This document shows positions 30,538-40,105 of a DNA stretch of 64,000 nt, piece after piece. A program made the translations under genes and the position numbers. Source of the DNA: Moellerella wisconsensis ATCC 35017 (lineage in GTDB: Bacteria > Pseudomonadota > Gammaproteobacteria > Enterobacterales > Enterobacteriaceae); assembly GCF_001294465.1 (NCBI RefSeq), contig NZ_LGAA01000018.1:186001-250000 (forward strand), in the 5' to 3' direction. The notes under the pieces were generated by a model that had not been told where the DNA came from, did no database searches, and was given only the letters and a program-made list of their open reading frames with translations. The number at the start of each line of letters is the position of its first letter. Positions within the stretch are counted from its first letter, which is position 1.

Positions 30538-30604
30538 TATTGCCACTGAATAAGGGCAGTAACGTGAATATAAAATGTTACTTACTCAATAAACAGTGGC
30601 AATA
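30538..30604. terminator. Nested inverted repeat between convergent rlmA and mntP
   Basis: An 11-bp perfect inverted repeat (TATTGCCACTG at 30538-30548, CAGTGGCAATA at 30594-30604) encloses a second one (AGTAAC at 30558-30563, GTTACT at 30577-30582). The position between two convergent stops fits a bidirectional terminator, although no long T-run is present. Confidence 0.6.
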
Positions 30605-30635
30605 GGGTAGTTATTTGGTGTTAGCCGCAGCAAGA

Positions 30636-31220
30636 TTAAGCCGGTGCATACATAAATAGTTGCAGATGTTCAAACAAGATATTAAAGCCGATACCAATAA
30701 GTACTACGCCGCCGATAATTTCTGCTTTTTTGCCTAAGATAGGGCCAATATAGCGTCCGATCATCATACCGATAGTCGCCATAATCATAGTCATTAGGCC
30801 GATAGTCATGGCGGTATGAACAATATCAACTTGCAGGAAGGCTAAACCTAAACCGATAGCCATGGCATCCAGACTGGTGGCAATAGCGGTACAGATTAGG
30901 GTGACTGAGCCGTGACGAGTTTGCGGTTCTTCGCAAGGTTGGTCTTTTGTTTTATAACTTTGCCAAATCATTCGTGCGCCAAGCACAAATAATAAACCGA
31001 AAGCAATCCAATGATCCCAGCGAGCGACATATTGACTGGTTAATAAGCCGACCCCCCAACCAATAACGGGAGTTATGGCTTCAATGATGCCAAAGATAAA
31101 ACCAGTGCGGAGGATTTCTCGGAAGCGGGGTTTGTGCAGAACGGCGCCTTTGCAGATTGCGACGGCAAATGCGTCCATAGACAAGGCTAATGCCAAAATT
31201 AAGGTTGCGTAAAAACTCAT
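30636..31220 (-). CDS. mntP: Manganese efflux pump MntP
   Basis: A 194-aa inner-membrane manganese exporter of the MntP family with six predicted helices. The conserved membrane acids appear in [17 protein letters not shown] (N-terminal) and [15 protein letters not shown] (second half), giving the two-fold repeat. E. coli MntP confers Mn resistance and is controlled by MntR and by a Mn-sensing riboswitch; the riboswitch is visible upstream here. It forms the conserved neighbourhood manXYZ-yobD-mntP. Confidence 0.95.
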   Translation of the reverse strand: MSFYATLILALALSMDAFAVAICKGAVLHKPRFREILRTGFIFGIIEAITPVIGWGVGLLTSQYVARWDHWIAFGLLFVLGARMIWQSYKTKDQPCEEPQTRHGSVTLICTAIATSLDAMAIGLGLAFLQVDIVHTAMTIGLMTMIMATIGMMIGRYIGPILGKKAEIIGGVVLIGIGFNILFEHLQLFMYAPA

Positions 31221-31289
31221 AATTATAGACTCGGTTGGGTATTATCCATATACACATAAATTACCCCCAACCAATGGCGTATTTATGTG

Positions 31290-31405
31290 TCTATGGTCTT
31301 GCCAACCGAATTTGGTGTCCGTACCACGTTTTAAATAAAACGAGTATGTTGATACGGACTTTCTGAATAAACGCGGTTATTCAGAACAGGCTACTCCCCA
31401 ATGAC
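31290..31405 (-). ncRNA. yybP-ykoY manganese riboswitch upstream of mntP
   Basis: On the minus strand the three conserved blocks appear in order: TTGGGGAGTAGCC (31389-31403 region), ATCAACATACTCG (about 31341-31354), and GGCAAGACCAT (about 31293-31303). These form the two loops that bind Mn2+ in the yybP-ykoY family, as in E. coli mntP (alx-type). Downstream, ACACATAAAT pairs with ATTTATGTGT (31252-31290), and CCAACCGA near the start codon complements TCGGTTGG inside the element, a likely expression platform controlling translation or termination. Confidence 0.9.
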
Positions 31406-31561
31406 GTGGACGGAAAGATACCATAAAATAATTAAAACGCAATAACAATATTATTAAGGATATTAAATCTAATTGAGAATTATTTTCATTTATGTAATTG
31501 AAAAAAATTAAGATTAATTATTTTTAATTAACCTTAATTTTAAAGTGAATATATAAATAAA

Positions 31562-32020
31562 TTATTTATGATTTAATAGGAAATTATAAATCTTTTGTAA
31601 ATCATCTAGTTGAGTAACTCTTATATAGAGTTTATTTTTCTCTAATCCCACAATTAAAATACCGTCTTCGGATAAATTCATAGTTTTAATTCGATTAAAT
31701 AAAATAAAAGTATTCGCGAAATAAAAGCCATCTTGTTTAAATAATAACTTTGGCGAACGAATAAATGCTAAATAAATAGCCATTAATATAGTTGCTAATA
31801 ACAGATAGGTGGTTAATAAATTACCATCGCGGGTAATATTGGTATAAATAACAATAGATACTAGCACAATAAAAATAACCGCATCCACTCGATGCTTACG
31901 TTTTAATTTGATTTTAAGAAGAGTTTTTCCTTGGCGTGTTGGCTGGATAAATTCATCATAAATGGCATAAGCCAGCATCAAAAGAATAATAATGGCTAGA
32001 ATGATATCATTTAAACTCAT
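31562..32020 (-). CDS. yobD: DUF986 inner-membrane protein YobD
   Basis: A 152-aa membrane protein (UPF0266/DUF986) with three predicted helices in the first 95 residues and a soluble C-terminal domain with KLLFKQDGFYFAN and KTMNLSEDGILI. E. coli YobD is also 152 aa. I chose the ATG at 32020; an upstream ATG at 32098 adds an unconserved leader. Always next to manXYZ in enterobacteria; function unknown. Confidence 0.93.
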   Translation of the reverse strand: MSLNDIILAIIILLMLAYAIYDEFIQPTRQGKTLLKIKLKRKHRVDAVIFIVLVSIVIYTNITRDGNLLTTYLLLATILMAIYLAFIRSPKLLFKQDGFYFANTFILFNRIKTMNLSEDGILIVGLEKNKLYIRVTQLDDLQKIYNFLLNHK

Positions 32021-32072
32021 GGTGAACATGCCCTTGAGTGGAGTAGTGAGTTGGTGAAGAATAAAAGCAATA

Positions 32073-32094
32073 ACGGGAGGTCGCAACCTCCCGT
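32073..32094 (-). other. Hairpin between manZ and yobD
   Basis: A 9-bp GC-rich perfect stem (ACGGGAGGT/ACCTCCCGT) with a 4-nt loop lies 16 bp after the manZ stop. No U-run follows, so it probably protects the manXYZ message or partly reduces yobD expression. Confidence 0.65.
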
Positions 32095-32109
32095 ACAATT
32101 ATTATTGGA

Positions 32110-32973
32110 TTAGATACCGAGGAAGCCTAACCAATAACCGAGGATACCTAAGGCGAAGAACCCGATAATTATCCACAATGCATTAACTTTATGACGTAAT
32201 AACCACATACAGCCGAAAGTTAACAGCAGCGGAACCAGTCCCGGCATGAGTTGGTCAAGAATGGTTTGGACCGTGGTAACATCCATTTGTCCGGTGGCCT
32301 GATTTTTGATTTCAGAAACCACCAGTGGAATATTGACATGGGTCCATTTATTGACCAAGGCGCCCATGACAAAGAGGCCGAGGATAGACGCTCCTTCCGT
32401 CAATTTTTGCAGGAAGCCGCCACCCATATCTTGAACGATATCCAGTCCTTTTTTATAGCCGTAAGAGATGCCGTAGTATAAGGTTAACAGACGTACTAAG
32501 TTAAACAGAACGAAGAACAGTAGGGGGCCTAATAGGCTACCGGTCATTGCGATACCGGCACCCAATGCGGCAAACACCGGACGCACAGTACCCCAGAAAA
32601 TAGGGTCACCGACACCGGCTAGCGGTCCCATTAAACCAACTTTGATCCCATTGATTGCGGCATCGTCGATATCTGCGCCATTCGCCCGTTGTTCTTCCAT
32701 CGCCATTGTTACGCCGAGCACAGGGGCTGCAACGTAAGGGTGGGTATTAAAGAACTCTAAATGACGTTTGATGGCTTGTTTGCGGTCATCATTGTTTTCT
32801 GGGTATAAACGGCGAATAACTGGGATCATTGAATAGCAAAAACCCAGCGCCTGCATACGTTCAAAGTTCCAAGATCCTTGGAATAAGTTGGAACGCAGAA
32901 ATACGCCACGGATATCACCCGGGGTGAGTTTTTTCTCAGCAGGTGCGGCTGAAGAAGTTGTTGTATCTACCAT
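32110..32973 (-). CDS. manZ: Mannose PTS IID component ManZ
   Basis: A 287-aa membrane subunit (PTS EIID-Man family) of the mannose phosphotransferase system, forming the sugar channel with ManY. Family features include SWNFERMQALGFCYSMIPV, NTHPYVAAPVLGVTMAMEE and GPLAGVGDPIFWGTVRP. The N-terminus has a short Thr/Ser/Ala extension. It is the last gene of manXYZ, 13 bp after manY. Confidence 0.96.
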   Translation of the reverse strand: MVDTTTSSAAPAEKKLTPGDIRGVFLRSNLFQGSWNFERMQALGFCYSMIPVIRRLYPENNDDRKQAIKRHLEFFNTHPYVAAPVLGVTMAMEEQRANGADIDDAAINGIKVGLMGPLAGVGDPIFWGTVRPVFAALGAGIAMTGSLLGPLLFFVLFNLVRLLTLYYGISYGYKKGLDIVQDMGGGFLQKLTEGASILGLFVMGALVNKWTHVNIPLVVSEIKNQATGQMDVTTVQTILDQLMPGLVPLLLTFGCMWLLRHKVNALWIIIGFFALGILGYWLGFLGI

Positions 32974-32986
32974 GAATGCGTCCCTC

Positions 32987-33790
32987 TTAATCTAATTCGT
33001 TATCAAGATTATTATTGCCATTACCGGATTGGCTGACGACAACCTGTGATTTGTTATATTTAGGGCTAAGCTGGATATACAGCACTGCCATAACCACACC
33101 GATAACACCAAGAGCAACCAAGTTAAAGTCAGTAAATGCCGCAGTCACGAAGCCTAAATAGAAGAATGGCATTAGGTAGCCTGCACGCATCATGTTAATA
33201 ACCATCGCGTAACCGACAACAACAATCATACCACCAGCGATATTAAGACCATTAGTCACGACATCAGGGATAGAGCTGAGTAACTCTTGCACTTCTGAAG
33301 TTCCGACAGACACAGCCACGATTAATGCAGGAATAGCTACACGCATGGCTTGTAACACTAACGCACTAATATGGATAATCCCTAACGCGGTTAGATTACC
33401 ATTTTTACCGGCGCGGTCAGCAGCATGTTGGAAGGCAACAGTCACCGTACGCACTAAAATAGTTAATACTTGTCCGGCAGCTGCCAGAGGGATAGCTAGT
33501 GCGATACCTGCACCAATATTTTGCCCGCCGGCGATAACCAAGATAGTAGAAATAATCGATGCCAGAGCCGCATCAGGCGCAACCGCAGCCCCGATGTTCA
33601 TCCAACCTAATGCGATCATTTCTAGCGTACCCCCGATAATAATACCGGTTTTCATATCACCTAGTACGATACCAATTAAAGTACAGGCAACTAGTGGGCG
33701 GTGAAACTGGAATTCATCGAGGATAGACCCCATACCTGCGATACAGGCAACGATGAAAACCAGTACTATTTGAACAACGGTAAGTTCCAT
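32987..33790 (-). CDS. manY: Mannose PTS IIC component ManY
   Basis: A 267-aa EIIC-Man membrane protein. It starts MELTVVQIVLVFIVACIAGMG, aligned with E. coli ManY. The ATG at 33790 has AGGAG 7 nt upstream; an in-frame ATG at 33823 has no such support. Motif-rich central part includes GWMNIGAAVAPDAALAS. The C-terminus ends in the conserved NNLDNELD tail. Confidence 0.96.
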   Translation of the reverse strand: MELTVVQIVLVFIVACIAGMGSILDEFQFHRPLVACTLIGIVLGDMKTGIIIGGTLEMIALGWMNIGAAVAPDAALASIISTILVIAGGQNIGAGIALAIPLAAAGQVLTILVRTVTVAFQHAADRAGKNGNLTALGIIHISALVLQAMRVAIPALIVAVSVGTSEVQELLSSIPDVVTNGLNIAGGMIVVVGYAMVINMMRAGYLMPFFYLGFVTAAFTDFNLVALGVIGVVMAVLYIQLSPKYNKSQVVVSQSGNGNNNLDNELD

Positions 33791-33900
33791 TGTTAATCTC
33801 CTGTAACCAAACGAGTTTGGCAATTCTGTTTTCGAGTAATGATAAAAAATACGTGTTAAACCGCCGTTATTAACGCACCGCAGTTATCGACGTGGAGTTA

Positions 33901-34872
33901 TTAATTTTTTGCTTTTTTTATTAAGTCCATCATACGAACTTTACTGTCTGAGGCGACTTTACGCACTTCCAGCTCAATGCCTTGATCATTCAAATAATTG
34001 AATGCTGAGACATCTTTGTCATCAATCGATACTGCATTGGTGACTTGGGTTTTGCCTTCGTGGAAAGCCATACCGCCAATATTGACGGATTTAATCTCAA
34101 CACCGCCCTCAACAATGCGTTTAACATCGGTTGGATTAGTGAATAACAACATCACACGCTCACCGGCGTATTTAGGGTTGTTATAGACACGCACACATTT
34201 TTCAACATCAACAACATGGGCGGTTACACCCGGAGGCGCGACTTGTTTTAACAGAGTAGAGCGGACGTGATCTTTAGCCACTTCATCGCTAACGACAATA
34301 ATCCGTTTAACCCCAGTTTCTTTAGTCCAACGAGTCGCGACTTGCCCATGGATTAGACGGTCATCGATACGTGCTAGCGCGATCACCATATGGCCACCAG
34401 GACCTGGAGTAACGTGTGGTGCGGCTTGTGGAGCAGGGCTCGGCGCTGGTGTGGCAACGGCTTCAGGTTCAGATTCTTGCAGTTTGAACGGTTTGATTCC
34501 ACCCCGGCCTGTTTCTAATGCCACGGTCACTAACTCTTCCATCGAAGGGCCATCGTCACGGCACATGAAGGTTTCAACCAGCATCGGGACATTAACGCCA
34601 GTAACAATTTCATAATTGTCATTTTGGTTAACGATCCGCGTTGCTGCATTAAAAGGACTGCCGCCCCAGGTATCAACCAAAAATAAAACACCGTCAGTAG
34701 TGGTTAAGTCGGTTAATTTGGCGTTGTATTTATCGAATAAAGTGTCAGCATTTTCCCCCGGCACAAAATCAATAAACGAGACATTTTCTTGCTCGCCAAT
34801 TAACATTTCGGTGGTGCGTAGCAACTGCTCTGCTGCGACCCCGTGGGTACCAATCATAATAGCTATACTCAC
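33901..34872 (-). CDS. manX: Mannose PTS IIAB component ManX
   Basis: A 323-aa cytoplasmic EIIAB-Man protein. The IIA domain (1-130) carries phospho-histidine H10 in GTHG; an Ala/Pro linker (about 135-158) joins the IIB domain with H175 in RLIHGQV. Phosphate passes from HPr to H10 to H175 and on to mannose, glucose or amino sugars entering through ManYZ. First gene of the operon; about 110 bp separates it from manY. Confidence 0.97.
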   Translation of the reverse strand: MSIAIMIGTHGVAAEQLLRTTEMLIGEQENVSFIDFVPGENADTLFDKYNAKLTDLTTTDGVLFLVDTWGGSPFNAATRIVNQNDNYEIVTGVNVPMLVETFMCRDDGPSMEELVTVALETGRGGIKPFKLQESEPEAVATPAPSPAPQAAPHVTPGPGGHMVIALARIDDRLIHGQVATRWTKETGVKRIIVVSDEVAKDHVRSTLLKQVAPPGVTAHVVDVEKCVRVYNNPKYAGERVMLLFTNPTDVKRIVEGGVEIKSVNIGGMAFHEGKTQVTNAVSIDDKDVSAFNYLNDQGIELEVRKVASDSKVRMMDLIKKAKN

Positions 34873-35406
34873 TATCTTTACCTCTTAATTAGATATACTT
34901 GCTATAAACCAATTTTCTGTTATGCAACTAAAACAAAAATCTTGGCTATCACTATGCTGTAACCCGATACTGTTCCTCCGTTATGCCAATGAGAGATCGA
35001 TTATTTTTAATGAATATGATGTGTGGGATCCCAAATATCGGGGGATATACCGACACGTTAATAGCTACCTAGTTATCATTAGGCATTTATCAATTTAACT
35101 TATTAAAATTACAATATTAGCTAATGTTAACTATATGTAAATATAATTAATTTTGCATCTTTTAAATAGGATAGCATTTTGTTTAAGGTAAAAAACTTGT
35201 TTTGCGTCAGAAAATTAAAATAAACCAGATTATATCGATTATAAAGGTTGAATTGTTTTTGATTTTTACTATTTTAGATATTTTATAAGTATATTTTTTG
35301 TTTGGTTGAATTTATTATCTTTTATCGGTAACAGAATATGTCTGTAATTTAGAATTAACTTGTAAAAAAGACTAAAAAAACAGCAGAATAAAGGGTGGGA
35401 TAAAAA
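34873..35406 (-). promoter_or_regulatory. manX upstream region
   Basis: About 530 bp of AT-rich DNA upstream of manXYZ and before the sdaA terminator. A possible Mlc/NagC-type site (TTTTGCGTCAGAAAATTAAAA core, 35200-35220) has the expected T-rich and A-rich arms but is not decisive. No coding sequence is seen. Confidence 0.35.
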
Positions 35407-35432
35407 ATAGCCTTAGCAAATGCTAAGGCTAT
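35401..35432 (-). terminator. Intrinsic terminator of sdaA
   Basis: A 12-bp near-perfect palindrome (ATAGCCTTAGCA/TGCTAAGGCTAT) is followed on the minus strand by TTTTTT. It lies about 80 bp beyond the sdaA stop codon. Confidence 0.9.
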
Positions 35433-35510
35433 ATTCTTATTTCGCCGGTTAAATTTTATATTAATTTAGCTAGCGAATAATTAAGGATAGTGAAAAAGAG
35501 TAAAAATAGT

Positions 35511-36875
35511 TTAGTCACACTGAACTTTTATCGCTAAACCACCGCGAGATGTTTCACGATATTTAGCGTTCATGTCTTTACCGGTTTCATACATGGTTTC
35601 AATAACTTTATCCAGAGAAACACGGGGTTCACTGGTTCGGCGGATAGCCATACGTGCCGCATTTACCGCTTTAACTGAGGCAATTGCATTACGTTCAATG
35701 CACGGTACCTGTACTTGTCCAGCGACAGGGTCACAGGTCAATCCTAAGTTATGTTCCATGCCAATTTCTGCGGCAATACACACTTGTTCAGGGCTGCCAC
35801 CTAATAGCTCTGTGAGTCCAGCGGCTGCCATCGAGCATGCAACACCGACTTCGCCTTGACAGCCCACTTCAGCACCTGAAATAGAGGCATTCATTTTATA
35901 CAGAATACCAATAGCCCCAGAGGCTAAAAAGTAGCGGGTGTATAGTTCTGGTGTGACGGGTTCGATACACTCGTTATAATAGGCTAAAACAGCAGGAACA
36001 ATCCCACATGCACCATTAGTCGGTGCGGTAACAACACGCCCGCCAGCCGCATTTTCTTCATTGACCGCTAAAGCATACATATTGATTAAATCAACAACTT
36101 GCATTGGGTCATTAGAGAATTTACTGGATGAGGTTAACAACCGGTGCAGCGCAGAAGCGCGACGCGGAACACGTAATGGACCTGGTAATACGCCTTCGGT
36201 ATTTAATCCGCGCTCAATACATGCCTGCATAGTGTGCCAAATGTCGGCGAAATATTGTTCGATTTCAATCCGAGAATGCAGATCAAGTTCATTCTTCATC
36301 ATCAGGCTTGAAATAGATAAACCGGTTTTTTTGCAATTCAATAATAATTCAGAGGCTGAATTATAAGGATAAGAAACCGGTTTGCTATTGAGTGTTGATT
36401 GCCCGAAATGCTCTTCATCAACGATAAATCCACCGCCGATAGAGTAGTAAGTTTTGGTATAAATTTCGTCATCACCGGAAAAGGCATGAATAGTCATGCC
36501 ATTTTCATGCAATGACAAGTTATCGTGACGGAAATTCATTCCACCATCACGCAAGAATTCAACCACGTTTAACCCATTGGCTAAAGGCAGTTGCTCAGTT
36601 TGTTCAACTTGCTGAATGAACCCAGGAATGGATTCGATATCAACTGTTGCAGGTAAATTGCCAGCCAATCCCATAATAATAGCAATATCAGTATGATGGC
36701 CTTTTCCAGTTAGTGAAAGTGAACCGTAAACATCAACGGTTACACGCGTGACGCTGGGTAGCAAATTTTTAGCGACCAAATCATCGACAAATTCTTTACC
36801 TGCCTTCATCGGACCGACCGTATGAGAGCTTGAAGGACCTATGCCGACTTTAAACATGTCGAAAACGCTTATCAC
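35511..36875 (-). CDS. sdaA: L-serine ammonia-lyase (L-serine dehydratase) SdaA
   Basis: SdaA deaminates L-serine to pyruvate and ammonia with an oxygen-sensitive [4Fe-4S] cluster. The 454-aa single-chain enzyme has the N-terminal beta domain (GIGPSSSHTVGPM near residue 12) and C-terminal alpha domain with APTNGACGIVPAV and GCQGEVGVACSMAAAG carrying cluster and substrate residues. Length equals E. coli SdaA. Monocistronic, with its own terminator; about 415 bp lies between it and nudL. Confidence 0.97.
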   Translation of the reverse strand: MISVFDMFKVGIGPSSSHTVGPMKAGKEFVDDLVAKNLLPSVTRVTVDVYGSLSLTGKGHHTDIAIIMGLAGNLPATVDIESIPGFIQQVEQTEQLPLANGLNVVEFLRDGGMNFRHDNLSLHENGMTIHAFSGDDEIYTKTYYSIGGGFIVDEEHFGQSTLNSKPVSYPYNSASELLLNCKKTGLSISSLMMKNELDLHSRIEIEQYFADIWHTMQACIERGLNTEGVLPGPLRVPRRASALHRLLTSSSKFSNDPMQVVDLINMYALAVNEENAAGGRVVTAPTNGACGIVPAVLAYYNECIEPVTPELYTRYFLASGAIGILYKMNASISGAEVGCQGEVGVACSMAAAGLTELLGGSPEQVCIAAEIGMEHNLGLTCDPVAGQVQVPCIERNAIASVKAVNAARMAIRRTSEPRVSLDKVIETMYETGKDMNAKYRETSRGGLAIKVQCD

Positions 36876-37289
36876 GCTTGACTCCTTAAAAATGAACAGT
36901 TATTTGGTGTTTTATAGTAAAGCGCGCTACTTTACTTTCATTTCATAATGTAAACCAGCACGATTATAGGTTTTTTTGAATTGTCATAGAGTTTTTAACA
37001 AAAGGGGTTGAAAATAATACAAATTATCTGTCTTATTTTGGTTATTTGAGTTTTGTTATTTGCTTTTATAGGGCGCTACTTGACTATATAGAAAATAACC
37101 CGTTGGATGAGGCATAAATAGATAATAAGCCAATTAGTCAGTAAATTGATTATACGCTATAGCGGAGTAAATAGTGGACATAATTGTGCGATGTACCAGG
37201 TGAGATTCATACCATGAACTGTTTATTATTCATCTCCGTCGTTCGGTGATGAAACGTGGCTTAATGAAAGTAATGTGACCAGTAGCGAT
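36876..37289 (-). promoter_or_regulatory. sdaA upstream region / nudL downstream region
   Basis: About 415 bp between two same-strand genes. It should contain the sdaA promoter. I see no recognisable operator, gene or hairpin of note. Confidence 0.35.
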
Positions 37290-37850
37290 TTAATTAAGTT
37301 GTAATGCCAATTGATGAAGAATAGCCGCGGTCAATCCCCATATCATGCGATTTTTATACCAGTAAAAGAACACCCGTCGCCGTGTGCCAAAACGGATAAT
37401 ATCGATATATTTATGTTGATGTAGAGATAATGCATCAAATAAAGGCACTTCAAAAATATCATCAACTTCGGCGTCATTGGCATGATAATCAATTCCGGAA
37501 GGAATTAAGCCAACGATGGGCGTGACTTGATAACCGCCCAGACTGTTCATCGGGGATAATTGGCCGAGAACTTGGACTTGATTAGGGGGGATAGCGACCT
37601 CTTCGAAGGCTTCGCGCAATGCGGTATCAATTAAACTGGCATCAGTCGCATCCGCAGCGCCGCCGGGAAACGCCACTTGCCCAGCGTGAGAGCGCAAAGT
37701 TGTGGCGCGGCGAGTTAATAATAAGGTCGGTTGTTGTTTACAAACAATCGGTAATAACACGGCTGCCGATTTATCCTGTTGAGAAAAAGATACTCCGGCA
37801 ACCGGGACGTTAAGCTGAAAATCACGAATGAAATCAGTTAGACAGGTCAT
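37290..37850 (-). CDS. nudL: CoA pyrophosphatase NudL
   Basis: A 186-aa Nudix hydrolase of the CoA-diphosphatase type (E. coli NudL/YeaB). The UPF0035 signature LLLTRRATTLRSHAGQVAFPGG precedes the Nudix box, whose REAFEEVAI core supplies metal ligands; the box glycine-to-glutamate part reads GGAADATDASLIDTAL, so the usual first glutamate is replaced (aspartate nearby). It overlaps the 3' end of pabB by 17 bp, as in E. coli, indicating coupling. Confidence 0.94.
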   Translation of the reverse strand: MTCLTDFIRDFQLNVPVAGVSFSQQDKSAAVLLPIVCKQQPTLLLTRRATTLRSHAGQVAFPGGAADATDASLIDTALREAFEEVAIPPNQVQVLGQLSPMNSLGGYQVTPIVGLIPSGIDYHANDAEVDDIFEVPLFDALSLHQHKYIDIIRFGTRRRVFFYWYKNRMIWGLTAAILHQLALQLN

Positions 37851-39240
37851 TCTGGTGTAATTCTCCGAGCTGCGGCAAGATTAGTCTAAGTTTGTCGAAG
37901 GTTTCTTGATATTCCTTGCTAGCCACACTATCGGCCACAATACCGCCACCCGCCCAGCAATAAATTTTCTGCTTGTCGGTAATTAACGTTCTAATGGTGA
38001 TATTGGTGTCCATATTGCCACTGAAACTGAGATAGCCTATCGCTCCACAATAACCATGGCGTCGATGGGGCTCTAGTTGTTCGATGATTTCCATGGCTCG
38101 TACTTTTGGGGCACCGGTAATTGATCCTCCGGGGAAGCATGCGCGTAATAATTCTGTCGCTTGATACTGAGAATCTAACTCCGCTGTAATGGTGCTGACC
38201 AAATGATGCACCGCAGGGAAGGGCTCGACTACAAATAATTCGGGCACTTTAACGCTGCCGGGCTTGGCGACTCGGCCAATATCATTGCGTAGTAAATCAA
38301 CAATCATCAGATTTTCAGCCCGATCTTTACTTGAGGCCGCCAGTTTTTCGGCTTGCAATGCATCTTCTGCGGCATCCGCTAAACGAGGCAGCGTACCTTT
38401 AATCGGACGGGTTTGAATATGGCGCTGTTCAAGAGAGATAAAACGCTCTGGTGATACGCTGATCACTGTGTTTTTAGGCAAGCGTATAAATGCCGAGAAC
38501 GGGGCTTTATTGGTTTTATTTAGGGCTAAGAAGGCTTCCCATTCATCCCCTTGATAATCGGCAGTAAATCGTTGAGCTAAATTAATTTGATAACAATCGC
38601 CACTGCGCAAATATTGATGGATTTGGGCAATTTTTTCATAGTATTCAGATTCTGTCATATTGGCAGACCAATCGGAGGTCAATCCAAATGGACGCTGCTC
38701 TGCGGCTTGTTGCTGCTGTAACCACTCAAAACGCGTATCGACATCATTAAAACTGAATAAAGTAACTTGCTGTAAATGGTGATCAACCACTAATCCCCAA
38801 TCATAAATGCCAACCGCCATATCAGGAAAGTCCAGCTGGTTAGCCGCTAGTTCAGGTATTTTTTCAACGTAGCGCCCTAAATCATACCCAAAAATACCCA
38901 GCGCGCCACCTTGGAAAGGTAATGCTGAATTTGGCTCTGTGGCGAATTCAGGCTGTTGTTGATACAACGCTAAATAATGCTGTAACAGTGCAAAAGGATC
39001 GTCGGTGGAAGACCAGCTTTTATCTGCTTCATGAATAATAGTTTGATGATGCTGAGTTTCTAAAGTCACTATCGGCTGTGCAACTAGAATATCAAAACGA
39101 TTATGTGAATGATCAGCCGCGCCAGAGTGTAATAGCATAGCCCAAGGTAAATGCGCAATAGTGGAAAAATAATCTTGAGCGGCATTAGGATGATACGGTA
39201 ATGAGCGTTTTTGTAGCGTAGATTGTAGCATAGATTTCAT
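37834..39240 (-). CDS. pabB: Aminodeoxychorismate synthase component I PabB
   Basis: PabB converts chorismate and ammonia (from PabA) to 4-amino-4-deoxychorismate in folate synthesis. The 468-aa protein has the anthranilate synthase I N-terminal domain, then the chorismate-binding domain with RPIKGT (including the catalytic lysine), AENLMIVDLLRNDIGR, and PGGSITGAPK. Two start codons, at 39240 and 39231, are possible. The gene diverges from yoaH. Confidence 0.95.
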   Translation of the reverse strand: MKSMLQSTLQKRSLPYHPNAAQDYFSTIAHLPWAMLLHSGAADHSHNRFDILVAQPIVTLETQHHQTIIHEADKSWSSTDDPFALLQHYLALYQQQPEFATEPNSALPFQGGALGIFGYDLGRYVEKIPELAANQLDFPDMAVGIYDWGLVVDHHLQQVTLFSFNDVDTRFEWLQQQQAAEQRPFGLTSDWSANMTESEYYEKIAQIHQYLRSGDCYQINLAQRFTADYQGDEWEAFLALNKTNKAPFSAFIRLPKNTVISVSPERFISLEQRHIQTRPIKGTLPRLADAAEDALQAEKLAASSKDRAENLMIVDLLRNDIGRVAKPGSVKVPELFVVEPFPAVHHLVSTITAELDSQYQATELLRACFPGGSITGAPKVRAMEIIEQLEPHRRHGYCGAIGYLSFSGNMDTNITIRTLITDKQKIYCWAGGGIVADSVASKEYQETFDKLRLILPQLGELHQNDLSN

Positions 39241-39663
39241 GGGCGTTAATTAACCAATTGAACAAGATACGGTAACAATATTATCATAGGTTACTTGACA
39301 GGGTTAGCGCGGATTGTTATCAAATCGCTGACTTAAGACTCACTGATTGGCTATTACTGACTCAGGAATTCGGGATAATTAACAAATCATAACGATATAC
39401 TGCTATATTGCTTGCCCGTTGCGATAGCATAGCCCATCATTCATCAACTACGGATTAATTTAACCAGAGTCAGCTGAGTCGATCAGTTGCTTATGCATTG
39501 AAGATCCCTCAACGCAGTGATTAAAATTATTAGCCTATATTTCTGTAATTATAGAAATATAACCCTATAAATCTAGCCATATAAATATTGTCATAGCATC
39601 GAAAATCTTAATCTTGTATATCAATGTTATAACCCGGTTGTTTAATTTAAGAGGTAATAAACG
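39241..39663. promoter_or_regulatory. Divergent pabB/yoaH intergenic region
   Basis: About 420 bp between divergent starts. AGAGGT precedes yoaH. I see no known operator or RNA gene. Confidence 0.35.
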
Positions 39664-39867
39664 ATGTTTTCTGGAATGCCTGCACTAAATCATACGCAAC
39701 AACAGGTTGCAGTAGAACGAATTCATCAATTGATGGCGGACGGTATGAGCAGTGGTGAAGCTATTATGATTGTTGCTCAAGAAATTCGTGAACAATATAA
39801 AGACGAAGAACAGATACATGTGCGCTTTGAAGATGATGATGCTGATGAAGATCAGCCTCAAAGATAG
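39664..39867 (+). CDS. yoaH: UPF0181 protein YoaH
   Basis: A 67-aa soluble protein matching UPF0181/YoaH: the conserved core [13 protein letters not shown]... [12 protein letters not shown] is followed by an acidic tail rich in Asp and Glu. Function unknown. AGAGGT is correctly spaced before ATG. Divergence from pabB is conserved. Confidence 0.94.
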   Translation: MFSGMPALNHTQQQVAVERIHQLMADGMSSGEAIMIVAQEIREQYKDEEQIHVRFEDDDADEDQPQR

Positions 39868-40105
39868 GCATAGTAGCAAATTATTAGGTTGATAATGAGC
39901 AAATAACCAAATAATTAAAACGTTTTATTAACATTATCACAAAAATCCGATAAATAATGTGCTACTTATAGACTTTGATATTTTTCAATCTTAAGTTTTC
40001 TGTCTCGTGAGTTAGAAAATAGTTAGCAAATAGCGAGCAAATAACATTGAAATAAATCATTGTTTAATGAGCACATTTACCCCAAAGAGGGTTGTCGGAG
40101 GAAGT

